From positions 71,442 through 135,441 of the forward strand of contig NZ_QUHV01000004.1 in the NCBI RefSeq assembly GCF_003479805.1: a stretch of DNA of 64,000 nt, written 5' to 3'. Of this stretch, positions 7,094 through 15,472 are shown piece after piece (the first letter of the stretch is position 1; each line of letters starts with the position of its first letter). The position numbers and the translations under genes were made by a program. Source of the DNA: Collinsella sp. AF08-23. GTDB taxonomy: Bacteria; Actinomycetota; Coriobacteriia; Coriobacteriales; Coriobacteriaceae. Under the pieces are notes generated by a model that was not told the origin of the DNA, made no database searches, and worked only from the letters and a program-made list of their open reading frames with translations.

Positions 7094-8150
7094 CGGAAAA
7101 GTCCTCCTCATCGGCCGACTCGACGGGACAAGGGGGCCTCTTGGTGTTGCGAGGGCGGTGCATACCCGTCTTGCAAAAAAGCATAATTGCCAAATTGAGG
7201 AGGTTTCCACCTTTGTGGACGTTCTCAGACTGGTTGCGAAGATACCTTTTGCTTATAAGGGGTATTCGATTTGCGTTCATCAAAACGGGTTCAGGATTCC
7301 CCTGATCTTATGCCTGCTGTCCAAGATCGATCATCGCAACACATATTATCTCGTCGTACATGGGATTGCTGCCGAAGAGCAGAAATACCGCCCTGTTTTG
7401 GATCGAGATTTACGGATCGAGCCGAAACTAATTAGGGAGTATCCAAATCTCATATGCGTCTCCGAGTTCGAGAAGAAGGTGCTCGGAAGGCTTTATGGGC
7501 GCAAAAAGAACATGACCGTCATCGGCAATGGCGTTGATGTGGATCGAGAGATTGATTCGAAGAGCCTGCTTTCGAAAAAGCGCTCCTCGTATCCCCCGGT
7601 CGTTATAACGACCGGGGGATACGAGGAGCGCAAGGCCTGTGACCTTGCGCTCCTCGTTCTCTCCCAGTATGCCGAAAGGACAGGGACTAGACCTAAGCTC
7701 ATTGTCTGCGGACGTGATACCGATGCCGTTGGCTCCAATCGCGCTCTTTGCGAGCAGATTGCGAGGAATGGCAATGTTGAGCTCGAATATCGAGGGGAGA
7801 TCACCGATAAGCATGAGCTGGTGAATCTCTACCAGAACGCAGATTTCTATGCCGGGCTCAGCAGATTTGACACCTTCAATGTGTCCGTTCTAGAGGGAGC
7901 AGCCTCCTTCTGCGTGCCCATTGTCTCTGGGTCTTGTGGCGCGGCAGCGCTGTTCGACGATTCAAGCGCCATACGATGCGAGATCGATAGCGATTGTTGG
8001 GTGGATAAGGCTGTTGCGCGTCTTATTGAACTCTGTGACGACGGCAATCTTTATCGGGATGTCGCTAAGCGGTCATACAGAATCGCTTCTTTATACACCT
8101 GGGATGACGTTGCAGAGAAGTACTGGAAGGTTCTTGCACATGGTGAATAG
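7080..8150 (+). CDS. GT4-type glycosyltransferase
   Basis: Second variable glycosyltransferase of the locus, cytoplasmic, sugar unknown. 356 residues in a GT-B fold: GRLDGTRGPLGVARAV at the N-terminus, the inter-domain IGNGVD, the strand VVITTGGYEERK that opens the nucleotide-binding half, and the donor motif SRFDTFNVSVLEGAASFCVPIV with the E-x7-E-like spacing. ATG at 7080 has AGAGG about ten bases upstream; an in-frame ATG at 7038 lacks a good site and lies deep in the upstream gene. The gene contains a 52-bp perfect palindrome at 7580-7631, which encodes the conserved VVITTGGYEER strand itself. Confidence 0.85.
   Translation: MSVPSGKVLLIGRLDGTRGPLGVARAVHTRLAKKHNCQIEEVSTFVDVLRLVAKIPFAYKGYSICVHQNGFRIPLILCLLSKIDHRNTYYLVVHGIAAEEQKYRPVLDRDLRIEPKLIREYPNLICVSEFEKKVLGRLYGRKKNMTVIGNGVDVDREIDSKSLLSKKRSSYPPVVITTGGYEERKACDLALLVLSQYAERTGTRPKLIVCGRDTDAVGSNRALCEQIARNGNVELEYRGEITDKHELVNLYQNADFYAGLSRFDTFNVSVLEGAASFCVPIVSGSCGAAALFDDSSAIRCEIDSDCWVDKAVARLIELCDDGNLYRDVAKRSYRIASLYTWDDVAEKYWKVLAHGE
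7580..7656. repeat. Perfect 52-bp palindrome plus third arm copy, inside a GT gene
   Basis: 7580-7605 and 7606-7631 are exact reverse complements (26-bp arms, no spacer, centre CGTTATAACG). The right arm continues AAGG and pairs again across a 7-base loop: CGAGGAGCGCAAGG (7622-7635) with CCTTGCGCTCCTCG (7643-7656). The layout matches the palindrome at 5811-5865: inverted pair, 7-base loop, partial third copy. Confidence 0.92.
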
Positions 8151-9330
8151 TTCTTGTGTTGAACAGACTAAGGGACGTTCGCCGATGGATATGAGCAGTG
8201 TGCTCTTCTGGCTGGGATTCTGGTCTCTATTCGTTAAGTTCTTCTTAGAGTCCATTATTCTTTTTGAATCGTTTGAGGCGCTTCTTAAGGTCTTTCAGCT
8301 GTTCGGCTGCGCCTTCCTTTTGCTCAGAACCGTTGTACTCGTGATAAAGGGCTCGTCGAGCGGATTGGGCTTGGTGGGCGTTTGTCTGGGAATTCTATCT
8401 TATCTATTGTCCGGTGAGTCTGTGCTGCTGACGACTTCGCTTATTCTGTCAGCCGCTTACGAGATCGATTTTCAGGCGATTATCCGATCTTGGGCGCGAG
8501 CCGTAACGGTCATTCTCGTTTCAATGCTGTGCATATATGTGGTTGCTGGGGTGCTGGGCGAATCCGTTGGAAAAACCTGGCTCAACATTGGTGGAATCTC
8601 TTCCAGCCGTGGAGCGCTCCTCTTTGTTCACCCAAACTATTGTGCTGCCGTCTTTTTTGTCTGGGCTATGGCAATGTGGTGCCGATTTGATGTTGGACTT
8701 GAGGTCAAGATACTTGTTGGCGGCATTGCCACTTCGGTTATTTTCTATATCGCCGGCTCCCGTACCTCGGCCGTGTCCTTGCTGCTTTTTTTCATGTTTG
8801 TTTTCATCTTAAAAGTGTGGAAAAGACGTTCGTGTAGGAGCTTCTCCAAATGGGCTCCTAGGTTTACTCTTGGAATTCCTCTAATGCTCTTTTTATTGAC
8901 TTACTGGATTAGCGCAATTTGGTTTACTGGTCCAGCCTTTAGTCAAACGGCAAGTGATTTCCTAACTGGTAGGCCAGCTTTGTGGTGGGCTCAATGGAAT
9001 TATTCTGGGTTGAGCATCTTTGGTCACCATGCGTTTGAGGGCATCGTGCTTATCAGGGGGACGATACACGACATTCATACCGTAGACGGCATGTATGCCT
9101 CGTTTCTATTCAATATCGGAATTGCGGGCTTCGCATGGATTCTTGTTCTTGTCAAACGATTCTTCGCTTGGGGCGGAGTTCGTGAGCCAATTTATGTCGC
9201 GGCGTTACTGACCACCTTCATCTTCGGTTTCACTGAGTGGCATGCAATGAACGCGGTAGTCTGCGTTCCTCTCATCCTTCTTGCCGAAGGCTTGAGAAAT
9301 GCAGAGAAGGGAGTGGTAGATGAACTCTAG
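8140..9330 (+). CDS. wzy: O-antigen/capsule polymerase, Wzy-like membrane protein
   Basis: Probable polymerase joining lipid-linked repeat units at the outer face of the membrane. The 396-residue protein is almost all hydrophobic, with about ten membrane segments and a larger loop before the last three, typical of Wzy. The segment HPNYCAAVFFVWA resembles the HPN region of Wzy/O-antigen-ligase proteins, and GRPALWWAQW with the GHHAFEG loop fits the periplasmic active-site region. Wzy proteins share little sequence, so the call rests on topology, on being the only such protein in the cluster, and on the presence of a Wzx. ATG at 8140 overlaps the upstream stop by 11 bases. Confidence 0.75.
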   Translation: MVNSSCVEQTKGRSPMDMSSVLFWLGFWSLFVKFFLESIILFESFEALLKVFQLFGCAFLLLRTVVLVIKGSSSGLGLVGVCLGILSYLLSGESVLLTTSLILSAAYEIDFQAIIRSWARAVTVILVSMLCIYVVAGVLGESVGKTWLNIGGISSSRGALLFVHPNYCAAVFFVWAMAMWCRFDVGLEVKILVGGIATSVIFYIAGSRTSAVSLLLFFMFVFILKVWKRRSCRSFSKWAPRFTLGIPLMLFLLTYWISAIWFTGPAFSQTASDFLTGRPALWWAQWNYSGLSIFGHHAFEGIVLIRGTIHDIHTVDGMYASFLFNIGIAGFAWILVLVKRFFAWGGVREPIYVAALLTTFIFGFTEWHAMNAVVCVPLILLAEGLRNAEKGVVDEL

Positions 9331-10480
9331 CAAACCGATTGCTCGAATCGCGCAGATGACCTGGTATCAGTCTCAGAACTACGGCAGTGTGCTTCAGGCG
9401 TATGCATTGCAGCGTACGCTACGGAACATGGGCGCGGATGCGAGGCTCGTGAACTACGATCCTGCACCCTGGCAGCAGCGTAATCAATCTTCGCTACGCA
9501 AAAGCAAGCCCTTTAGGGCGGCCCGTGTATGCCAGCAGCGCCTAATGGGTGCTGCTCCATATGTATCTGATGAGAAGGATGCTGCCTTTCATGCGTTTGC
9601 ATCCAAATATATACGCGAGACTGAGCCCGTCTCCTTGTTTGAGGATTTCTCAATTCTGAACTCCCATTTCGATGCGTTTGTATGCGGGAGTGATCAGGTG
9701 TGGTCACCTCGATGCTACGATCCCCGCTATTTTCTCGACTTCGTTGCCGATGACAGGCTCAGGATTGCCTATGCGCCGAGTTTTGGTTGCGACAAGCTGC
9801 CCGCTGAGGCTTCTGCTGCAATGGCGCCGCTTGTTCGCAAGTTTGATGCGTTGAGCGCTCGTGAAGCTGAGGGCGCAAGAATGGTGGAGGAGCTTTGCGA
9901 CGGGGAGTGCCAAGTGGTGTGCGATCCGGTTGTTTTGCTCGAGGCCGACGACTGGCGTTCCATTTCTCGCAGAGATGGGCATCTCGTCTCGGATGAGTAT
10001 TGCCTTTGTTATTTTCTCGGTCGTTCCGAGGAGAATTGGGAGCGTGCTCGCGGGATTGCGAAGACTTTGGGGCTCAAGCTCGTAATGGTTCCAGTTTTCA
10101 ACGGAGATGTCCGTAGGGATGGATTGGCGCTTTCTGGCGTTGGACCGCTTGAGTTCCTCAGCCTTATCGACCGGGCATCCTATGTGTGTACGGATTCCTT
10201 CCACGGGCTTGTGTTCTCGTCTATTTTCGAGCGAGACTTTTCAGTTTTCGAACGTTTCAAGGCGGGAAGCTCCGCTTCTCAGAATGTCCGAATCGAGAAC
10301 TTCCTTCGCATGGCCGGTCTTGAGCATCGACTCCTGCGGCGGGGTGTCTCGGATGCGGACGACATTGCCTGCAGCATCGATTACGCCGCTTCCTCGAAGC
10401 GTGTCGCAGCTCTTCGGGAACAGTCCTTGCGGTATTTGCGGGGTGCCCTCGCGTCGTTACTTGGCGAAGAAAGGGAGTAG
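9320..10480 (+). CDS. Polysaccharide pyruvyl transferase
   Basis: Transfers pyruvate from PEP onto a sugar as a ketal, adding negative charge to the polymer. The 386 residues carry the PF04230 pattern: TWYQSQNYGSVLQAYALQRT at the N-terminus, FVCGSDQVWSP near residue 120, and VCTDSFHGLVFSSIF near residue 300, where Asp-Ser-Phe-His-Gly is diagnostic. It overlaps the polymerase gene by 11 bases and is followed four bases later by an acyltransferase. CsaB/PssM-type enzymes are relatives; the acceptor sugar is unknown. Confidence 0.88.
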   Translation: MNSSKPIARIAQMTWYQSQNYGSVLQAYALQRTLRNMGADARLVNYDPAPWQQRNQSSLRKSKPFRAARVCQQRLMGAAPYVSDEKDAAFHAFASKYIRETEPVSLFEDFSILNSHFDAFVCGSDQVWSPRCYDPRYFLDFVADDRLRIAYAPSFGCDKLPAEASAAMAPLVRKFDALSAREAEGARMVEELCDGECQVVCDPVVLLEADDWRSISRRDGHLVSDEYCLCYFLGRSEENWERARGIAKTLGLKLVMVPVFNGDVRRDGLALSGVGPLEFLSLIDRASYVCTDSFHGLVFSSIFERDFSVFERFKAGSSASQNVRIENFLRMAGLEHRLLRRGVSDADDIACSIDYAASSKRVAALREQSLRYLRGALASLLGEERE

Positions 10481-10483
10481 GAC

Positions 10484-11035
10484 ATGGGATTATCGCCAAG
10501 GATATTCGCCCTTGATTCCTTCCATACCTACGGAAGCAAACGAACGAGCCTTTCGCTTCTGGCAAAGGACCTTGGATACCGCTATGTTTTCTACCTGCGT
10601 CAATGTCAAGCGGGAGGCATAAGAAAACTGCTGTTCGCAATACCTCGCAAACATCTATCTAACCATTGCGGTATCGAGATTGGTCCCTGTGTCAAATGCG
10701 GTGGGGGGCTGTATCTTGGGCATCCGTGGGCCATAACCGTCAACGGGAACGCGACGCTCGGCACGAACGTTAACCTTTCGAAAGGCTGCACCATTGGCGC
10801 AGAAAACCGCGGGCAGCGCAAAGGGGTGCCGACATTGGGCAATTGTGTCTTTGTTGGCGTGAATGCCACGGTTGTCGGTGGTGTGAGCATTGGGGACGAT
10901 GTGCTCATTGCTCCTGGGGCTTACGTGAACCAAGATGTTCCGGCGCACTCCATTGCTGTTGGCAACCCCTGTCGGATCATTCCCCGCGAAAACGCAACTG
11001 AGGGCTACATAGTTAGACGAGTTAGCGGTTACTAA
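10484..11035 (+). CDS. Serine-acetyltransferase-like hexapeptide acyltransferase
   Basis: 183-residue left-handed beta-helix protein resembling the catalytic half of CysE: GGGLYLGHPWAITVNGNATLG, LSKGCTIGAENRGQRKG, VFVGVNATVVGGVSIGDDV, IAVGNPCRIIP. It lacks the N-terminal helical domain of true serine acetyltransferase, and its place among capsule genes makes it more likely an acetyltransferase for a sugar or an attached group. ATG at 10484 follows the pyruvyl-transferase stop by three bases, with AAAGGGAG just ahead. A 44-base gap separates it from the next gene. Confidence 0.82.
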   Translation: MGLSPRIFALDSFHTYGSKRTSLSLLAKDLGYRYVFYLRQCQAGGIRKLLFAIPRKHLSNHCGIEIGPCVKCGGGLYLGHPWAITVNGNATLGTNVNLSKGCTIGAENRGQRKGVPTLGNCVFVGVNATVVGGVSIGDDVLIAPGAYVNQDVPAHSIAVGNPCRIIPRENATEGYIVRRVSGY

Positions 11036-11079
11036 TGACCTCGAAGCATTTCTGAACAACTAAGGGAAAGGAGCCCAGT

Positions 11080-12810
11080 ATGGGTGCGAAGTATACAGAA
11101 GAGAAGAATGCCCAGATGCTCATGAGCCTCATGAAGCAGCATGGGGTGCGAAAAGTCGTCGCCTCACCTGGGGCCACGAATATATCGTTCGTGGTCAGCC
11201 TTCAAAGAGATCCGTTCTTCCAGGTCTATTCATCTGTTGACGAACGTTCGGCAGCCTATATTGCATGCGGATTGGCCGAGGAGACAGGCGAGCCAGTCGC
11301 ACTCAGCTGCACGCAGGCGACGGCCTCAAGAAACTATTTTCCTGGACTTACCGAGGCGTACTATCGTAAGCTTCCCGTGCTCGCCGTAACATCGACCCAA
11401 CACGCTGTTCGTATTGGGCAGAACATCCAACAAGCTATCGACCGGACCGTCCAGCCTGTCGATACCGTTAAATTGAGCGTACAGGTGCCCATCATACAGA
11501 GTGCCGAAGATGCTGCATATTCGAACATAGCCATTAACAGGGCACTTCTAGAGCTTCGTCGCGATGGCGGCGGTCCCGTTCACATCAATCTAACTACCAC
11601 TTATACCAAGGTTTACGATACAGACGAGCTTCAACAGAGCCGTGCCATTCTCCGCTATACGCCGGATGATGATTTCCCAGTAATTCCGCGCGGTTCGCGC
11701 GTTGCCGTGTACGTGGGCGCTCACAGCCGTTGGGATAGCGAGCTCACTGCAAGTGTCGACGCGTTTTGTGAGACATATGGTGCATGCGTGCTTTGCGATC
11801 AGACGAGCAACTACTGGGGAAAGTATCGAGTTAATCCGTCCCTCCTCTTCTCCCAAGGAAAGGCTATTGCCTCTGCTGAGAATATCGACATCCTCATCCA
11901 TATCGGTCATACCTCCGGAGGCTCTGTGCCCAGGCGAATAAAGGAGACATGGCGCGTCAATCTCGACGGTGAGGTGCGTGACACGTTTGGGTGCCTGAAG
12001 AATGTCTTTGAAATGTCCGAGCAGCGGTTCTTCGAAACATATGCCGGTATGGGTGGCGAGAGGGTGTCGAACTTCCGCGATGAGTGCATGTGTGAAGTCG
12101 ATGCGATCATGGAGAAGATTCCCGACCTCCCATTTTCCAACGCATGGATGGCGCAGCAAACCATGCCGCTTTTCCCCGAAGAGTCCATCGTGCATATGGG
12201 TATCTACAATTCGCTTCGCACTTGGAGCCTTTTTGAGGGCAATAGCATCCGTGGCTACTGCAACACCGGTGGTTTTGGCATCGATGGTGGCGTATCGAGC
12301 CTTTTGGGTGCTTCGCTTGGCACCGACGCCCCTTGCTTTGGGGTGTTTGGCGACCTCGCGTTTTTCTATGACATGAATGCGCTTGGAAACCGCCATGTGG
12401 GGAACAACCTGCGTATTCTCATTGTCAATAATGGTTGTGGCGTTGAATTTAAGAACCATATCAACCGTGCATATCCCCTTGGCGAAGAGGCGGACGCTTA
12501 TGTGAGTGCGCGCGGACACTATGGGCATCAATCTCGTGATCTTGTTCGGCACTTCGCCGAGGATCTTGGCTTTGAGTATCGGGGGGTTGAGAACAAAGAA
12601 GAGTACCTTTCGGTGATTGACATGCTGACTTCGCCCGAGCCGCGCGTGCGACCTGTGTTGGTCGAAGCCTTCGTTCGGCCCGAAGATGATACCGAGGCGC
12701 TCAGGCTTCTTTATGGCATCGAAGAAAGTGCGATGGGCAATGCAAAGGCTGCCATCAAATCCGCTCTTGGCGAGAAAGGCGTCCGTGCGTTGAAGGGGCT
12801 TATCCGATGA
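11080..12810 (+). CDS. ThDP-dependent enzyme, MenD/acetolactate-synthase-like, of the capsule locus
   Basis: Thiamine-diphosphate enzyme of unknown reaction, 576 residues in the usual Pyr-TH3-PP order. VVASPGATNISFV and DERSAAYIACGLAEETGEPVA (Glu of the ThDP-activating site) mark the Pyr domain and are close to MenD in pattern. GDLAFFYDMNALGN and, ~12 residues on, LRILIVNNGCG form the ThDP/Mg2+ motif in the PP domain. No menaquinone gene is nearby. It sits between acyltransferases and flippase and overlaps an SDR gene by four bases (ATGA), so it probably makes or transfers a keto or acyl group for the polysaccharide. RBS GGAAAGGAG precedes ATG 11080. Confidence 0.82.
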   Translation: MGAKYTEEKNAQMLMSLMKQHGVRKVVASPGATNISFVVSLQRDPFFQVYSSVDERSAAYIACGLAEETGEPVALSCTQATASRNYFPGLTEAYYRKLPVLAVTSTQHAVRIGQNIQQAIDRTVQPVDTVKLSVQVPIIQSAEDAAYSNIAINRALLELRRDGGGPVHINLTTTYTKVYDTDELQQSRAILRYTPDDDFPVIPRGSRVAVYVGAHSRWDSELTASVDAFCETYGACVLCDQTSNYWGKYRVNPSLLFSQGKAIASAENIDILIHIGHTSGGSVPRRIKETWRVNLDGEVRDTFGCLKNVFEMSEQRFFETYAGMGGERVSNFRDECMCEVDAIMEKIPDLPFSNAWMAQQTMPLFPEESIVHMGIYNSLRTWSLFEGNSIRGYCNTGGFGIDGGVSSLLGASLGTDAPCFGVFGDLAFFYDMNALGNRHVGNNLRILIVNNGCGVEFKNHINRAYPLGEEADAYVSARGHYGHQSRDLVRHFAEDLGFEYRGVENKEEYLSVIDMLTSPEPRVRPVLVEAFVRPEDDTEALRLLYGIEESAMGNAKAAIKSALGEKGVRALKGLIR

Positions 12811-13892
12811 GGGCATTGCTGCTTGGCGGTACGGGTGCCATGGGCGGCTACCTCCAAAAGGGGCTTGTCTCGCTGGGCTGGGAGGTCTTCGTTACTTCTC
12901 GCAGCGCCAGAAGGTCAGAGGGGGCTATAACTTACCTTCAGGGCAACGCCAAAGACCCAAGCTTTCTGGACGTCGTGCTCAAGGACAGTTCTTATGATGC
13001 CATCGTGGACTTTATGACGTGGACGCCCGATGCCTTTCGCAGAATATTACCTTCTCTGCTTGGCTCGACGGGGCGCTACGTATTCCTTTCTTCTTATCGC
13101 GTCTTTGCTGATTTCCCTGTTATCAACGAGAGCAGTCCTCGGCTTCTCGAGTCTTGTCCCGACAAGAAGTACCGCTCCGGGGGCGAATACGCAATCATCA
13201 AGGCGTTGGAAGAGGATGTCCTGCGTGGTTCGCCAACTAATAACTGGACCATCATTCGGCCTGCAATCACGTTTTCCGGCGGTGGTGTGGGCAGATTTCA
13301 GTTGGGTACGTATGAATGCGGCCTCTGGCTCTGGCGTGCCATGAGGGGGCTTCCTGTTCCGGTCGTTCCCGAGATGATGAAAAAGCAGTGCGCTCTTACT
13401 TGGGCGAAGGATGTAGCGTGGATGATTGCGCTGTTGATTCAAAATCCCGATGCCGCGGGTGAAGACTTCAACGCTGCGACATCCCAGCATCAAGCTTGGG
13501 CCGATGTCCTTGACTTGTACCGTTTGGTACTTCCCGTTGAAACTCGCGAGGTGACATTGGAGTTATACGAGTCTCACTGTGGGCCCGCTCTTAAGGAATA
13601 TGGCTATATTCCACAGGTGCGTTATGACCGCATGGTCGATAGGGTTCTCGACAACGCAAAGGTGCTCGCATATACCGGACTCTGCGATGGCGACCTTGCT
13701 GATGTTCGCGATGCCCTGCCTCGGGAGTTGTCCAGTTTTCTCGCTCGAAACCCTCGTTTATCCACAGCTCCTGCTGTGCAGGGCCGCCTCGATCGCATCG
13801 CACGCTCCTCTTTGCGGACTCGCGATGCTCTTAATGAGTTTGGAATAGTGGGTTCGGCAAAGTACTTTGCAGGCAAGTTTGGGTTGGTGTAA
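12807..13892 (+). CDS. NAD(P)-dependent epimerase/dehydratase (extended SDR)
   Basis: 361-residue SDR protein with the N-terminal nucleotide loop LLLGGTGAMGGYL, the VFLSSYRVF strand and the RSGGEYAIIK segment, where Tyr and Lys form the YxxxK active site. It overlaps the ThDP enzyme by four bases and seven bases separate it from the flippase, so the pair is coupled and likely acts in sequence, for example reducing or epimerising the ThDP-enzyme product. The C-terminal ~70 residues extend past the SDR core without a recognisable domain. Substrate unknown. Confidence 0.8.
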   Translation: MRALLLGGTGAMGGYLQKGLVSLGWEVFVTSRSARRSEGAITYLQGNAKDPSFLDVVLKDSSYDAIVDFMTWTPDAFRRILPSLLGSTGRYVFLSSYRVFADFPVINESSPRLLESCPDKKYRSGGEYAIIKALEEDVLRGSPTNNWTIIRPAITFSGGGVGRFQLGTYECGLWLWRAMRGLPVPVVPEMMKKQCALTWAKDVAWMIALLIQNPDAAGEDFNAATSQHQAWADVLDLYRLVLPVETREVTLELYESHCGPALKEYGYIPQVRYDRMVDRVLDNAKVLAYTGLCDGDLADVRDALPRELSSFLARNPRLSTAPAVQGRLDRIARSSLRTRDALNEFGIVGSAKYFAGKFGLV

Positions 13893-13898
13893 TCAAAT

Positions 13899-15332
13899 TT
13901 GAGTTTTGATGTTAAAAATGGGGCGACTACGGAGCAAGAGCCACAGTCACATGCGAAGAATCTGCTGAAAAACACCGGTATCTTCGCCATAGGCACGTTC
14001 GGATCGAAGATTCTGACGTTGCTGATCATCCCGCTCTGCACGCATTACATCGCCACGGGCGACATGGGCGTGTACGATATGGTATATACCGTTGTGGCGC
14101 TCTTACAGCCGATTGCAGTCCTCGCGATTCCAGAATCATTATTCCGCTGGATTATCGATGATCATGCCGATAAGAAAAGCATCTACTCAACGTGGCTTGG
14201 CTTGTTTGTGGGCTTAACAGCGTCTTTCTCTGCAATTTATTGGCTTTGTTGGGTCGTTTTCAGATTCTCCGATGCGCCCTTGATGTATGCCCTCGTTGTA
14301 TTGGGATGTCTCTTCCAGAGCTTCCAGTATGGAACACGTGGTCTCCATAACAACAAACTGTTTGCTATCTCTGGCGTCATTTATTCGCTTGTTTACTGCT
14401 TGGGATGCTATCTTCTTGTCGCTAGGCTTCAGGTGGGATACCAAGGTCTGCTCTATGCGATGCTGGCCGCAACATGCGTCGCCTCCCTTTTTCTCGTTAT
14501 CCCGCAAAGGGAGCTTAGAACCTTCGCTTTTTCTGGTGTCGATGTACGCGCTGCATGGGAAATGCTCCGCTATTCGCTTTTTCTGTTGCCAAATCAGTTG
14601 AGCTGGTGGGCGATGACCATGCTTGGCAGACTAATCATCGTCGGCTTTATGGGTTACTCGGCAAATGGTGTTTTCTCTGTCGCGATGAAATTCCCATCTG
14701 CGTTATCGATGGTGTCAAATGTCTTTACTCCTGCGTGGCAAGAGCAAGCCGTCATGCTGTTTAGCAGGAAGGATAAGGACGCTTATTTTTCCAAGGTTTT
14801 CAATCAATATGCCTTGCTGCTTGTCACTCTTCTTATTCCTGGAGTGCCGTTGACAAAGCTGTTTGTGCAGATTGCCATGGATTCTGCATACCATTCTTGC
14901 TTTGATGTCGTCGCCCTTCTCTATCTTGGGGCTGTTCTTAACGCGCTTTCGGCCTTTGCCGGCGTTCTCTATATGTGTGCGAGGGATACCAAGGGCGCTG
15001 CAACTACAACATTGGCGGGGGCTCTCGTCAATATCGTCTTGTCGCTTGTCCTTGTTCCGACAAGTGGCCTTATGGGTGCCGCATTGGGCAACCTTATCGG
15101 AAATGCGACCATCCTCGTCATTCGTCTGAGGCAAACTGACAAGTACTGTTCCCTACGCGTCGACTGGTGGAAGCTCACTGCCTGTGCCGTCGCTGTCATT
15201 ATTTCTTCGTTGGCGGCATCGGCTGCTTCTTCGCTTGTAGAGATTAGCCTGCTTTCGCTTGTTTGCCTTGCCTTCTTTTGCATTGCAAACCGCAAGTCGC
15301 TCTCTTTGTTGAAAGGGTTTCTAAAAAGATAG
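13899..15332 (+). CDS. wzx: Polysaccharide flippase, Wzx-like (MOP superfamily)
   Basis: Moves the lipid-linked repeat unit across the inner membrane. 477 residues with about fourteen membrane segments and the typical N-terminus NLLKNTGIFAIGTFGSKILTLLIIPL. SANGVFSVAMKFPSALSMV and TPAWQEQAV are typical mid-protein runs of Wzx and MurJ-like proteins. The start is a TTG at 13899 with no clear Shine-Dalgarno; no ATG or GTG in frame lies nearby, so low initiation or coupling to the SDR gene is likely. It is the last recognisable gene of the capsule operon; no strong terminator follows. Confidence 0.87.
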   Translation: MSFDVKNGATTEQEPQSHAKNLLKNTGIFAIGTFGSKILTLLIIPLCTHYIATGDMGVYDMVYTVVALLQPIAVLAIPESLFRWIIDDHADKKSIYSTWLGLFVGLTASFSAIYWLCWVVFRFSDAPLMYALVVLGCLFQSFQYGTRGLHNNKLFAISGVIYSLVYCLGCYLLVARLQVGYQGLLYAMLAATCVASLFLVIPQRELRTFAFSGVDVRAAWEMLRYSLFLLPNQLSWWAMTMLGRLIIVGFMGYSANGVFSVAMKFPSALSMVSNVFTPAWQEQAVMLFSRKDKDAYFSKVFNQYALLLVTLLIPGVPLTKLFVQIAMDSAYHSCFDVVALLYLGAVLNALSAFAGVLYMCARDTKGAATTTLAGALVNIVLSLVLVPTSGLMGAALGNLIGNATILVIRLRQTDKYCSLRVDWWKLTACAVAVIISSLAASAASSLVEISLLSLVCLAFFCIANRKSLSLLKGFLKR

Positions 15333-15399
15333 GATCTAGGGGGAGACTGCATCCTCATTGCCAACGCGCATTCAAAGATCGTGCCGCATGAGGAGCATC

Positions 15400-15445
15400 A
15401 GCTCTGCATTGTGTATTGGTGGCTATGAGGTGTTATATATTGTAA
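15400..15445 (+). promoter_or_regulatory. Possible promoter after the capsule operon
   Basis: A TTGTGT hexamer near 15400 and a GTTATA/TATATT stretch 17-19 bases downstream precede a purine-rich GGGAAGGGGG site and an ATG at 15473. This suggests a new transcription unit begins after wzx. It is pattern matching only. Confidence 0.3.
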
Positions 15446-15472
15446 GTGTGAGGGAAGGGGGCGTTAGGTGCG

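Noticed and set aside
5811..7656. The two palindromes as terminal repeats of one transposon or invertible segment
   Set aside because: Their arm sequences are unrelated to each other, and the DNA between encodes normal co-directional genes.
11080..12810. Calling the ThDP enzyme menD
   Set aside because: Key segments resemble MenD, but context is capsule synthesis and no men genes are near; a metabolic name would mislead.
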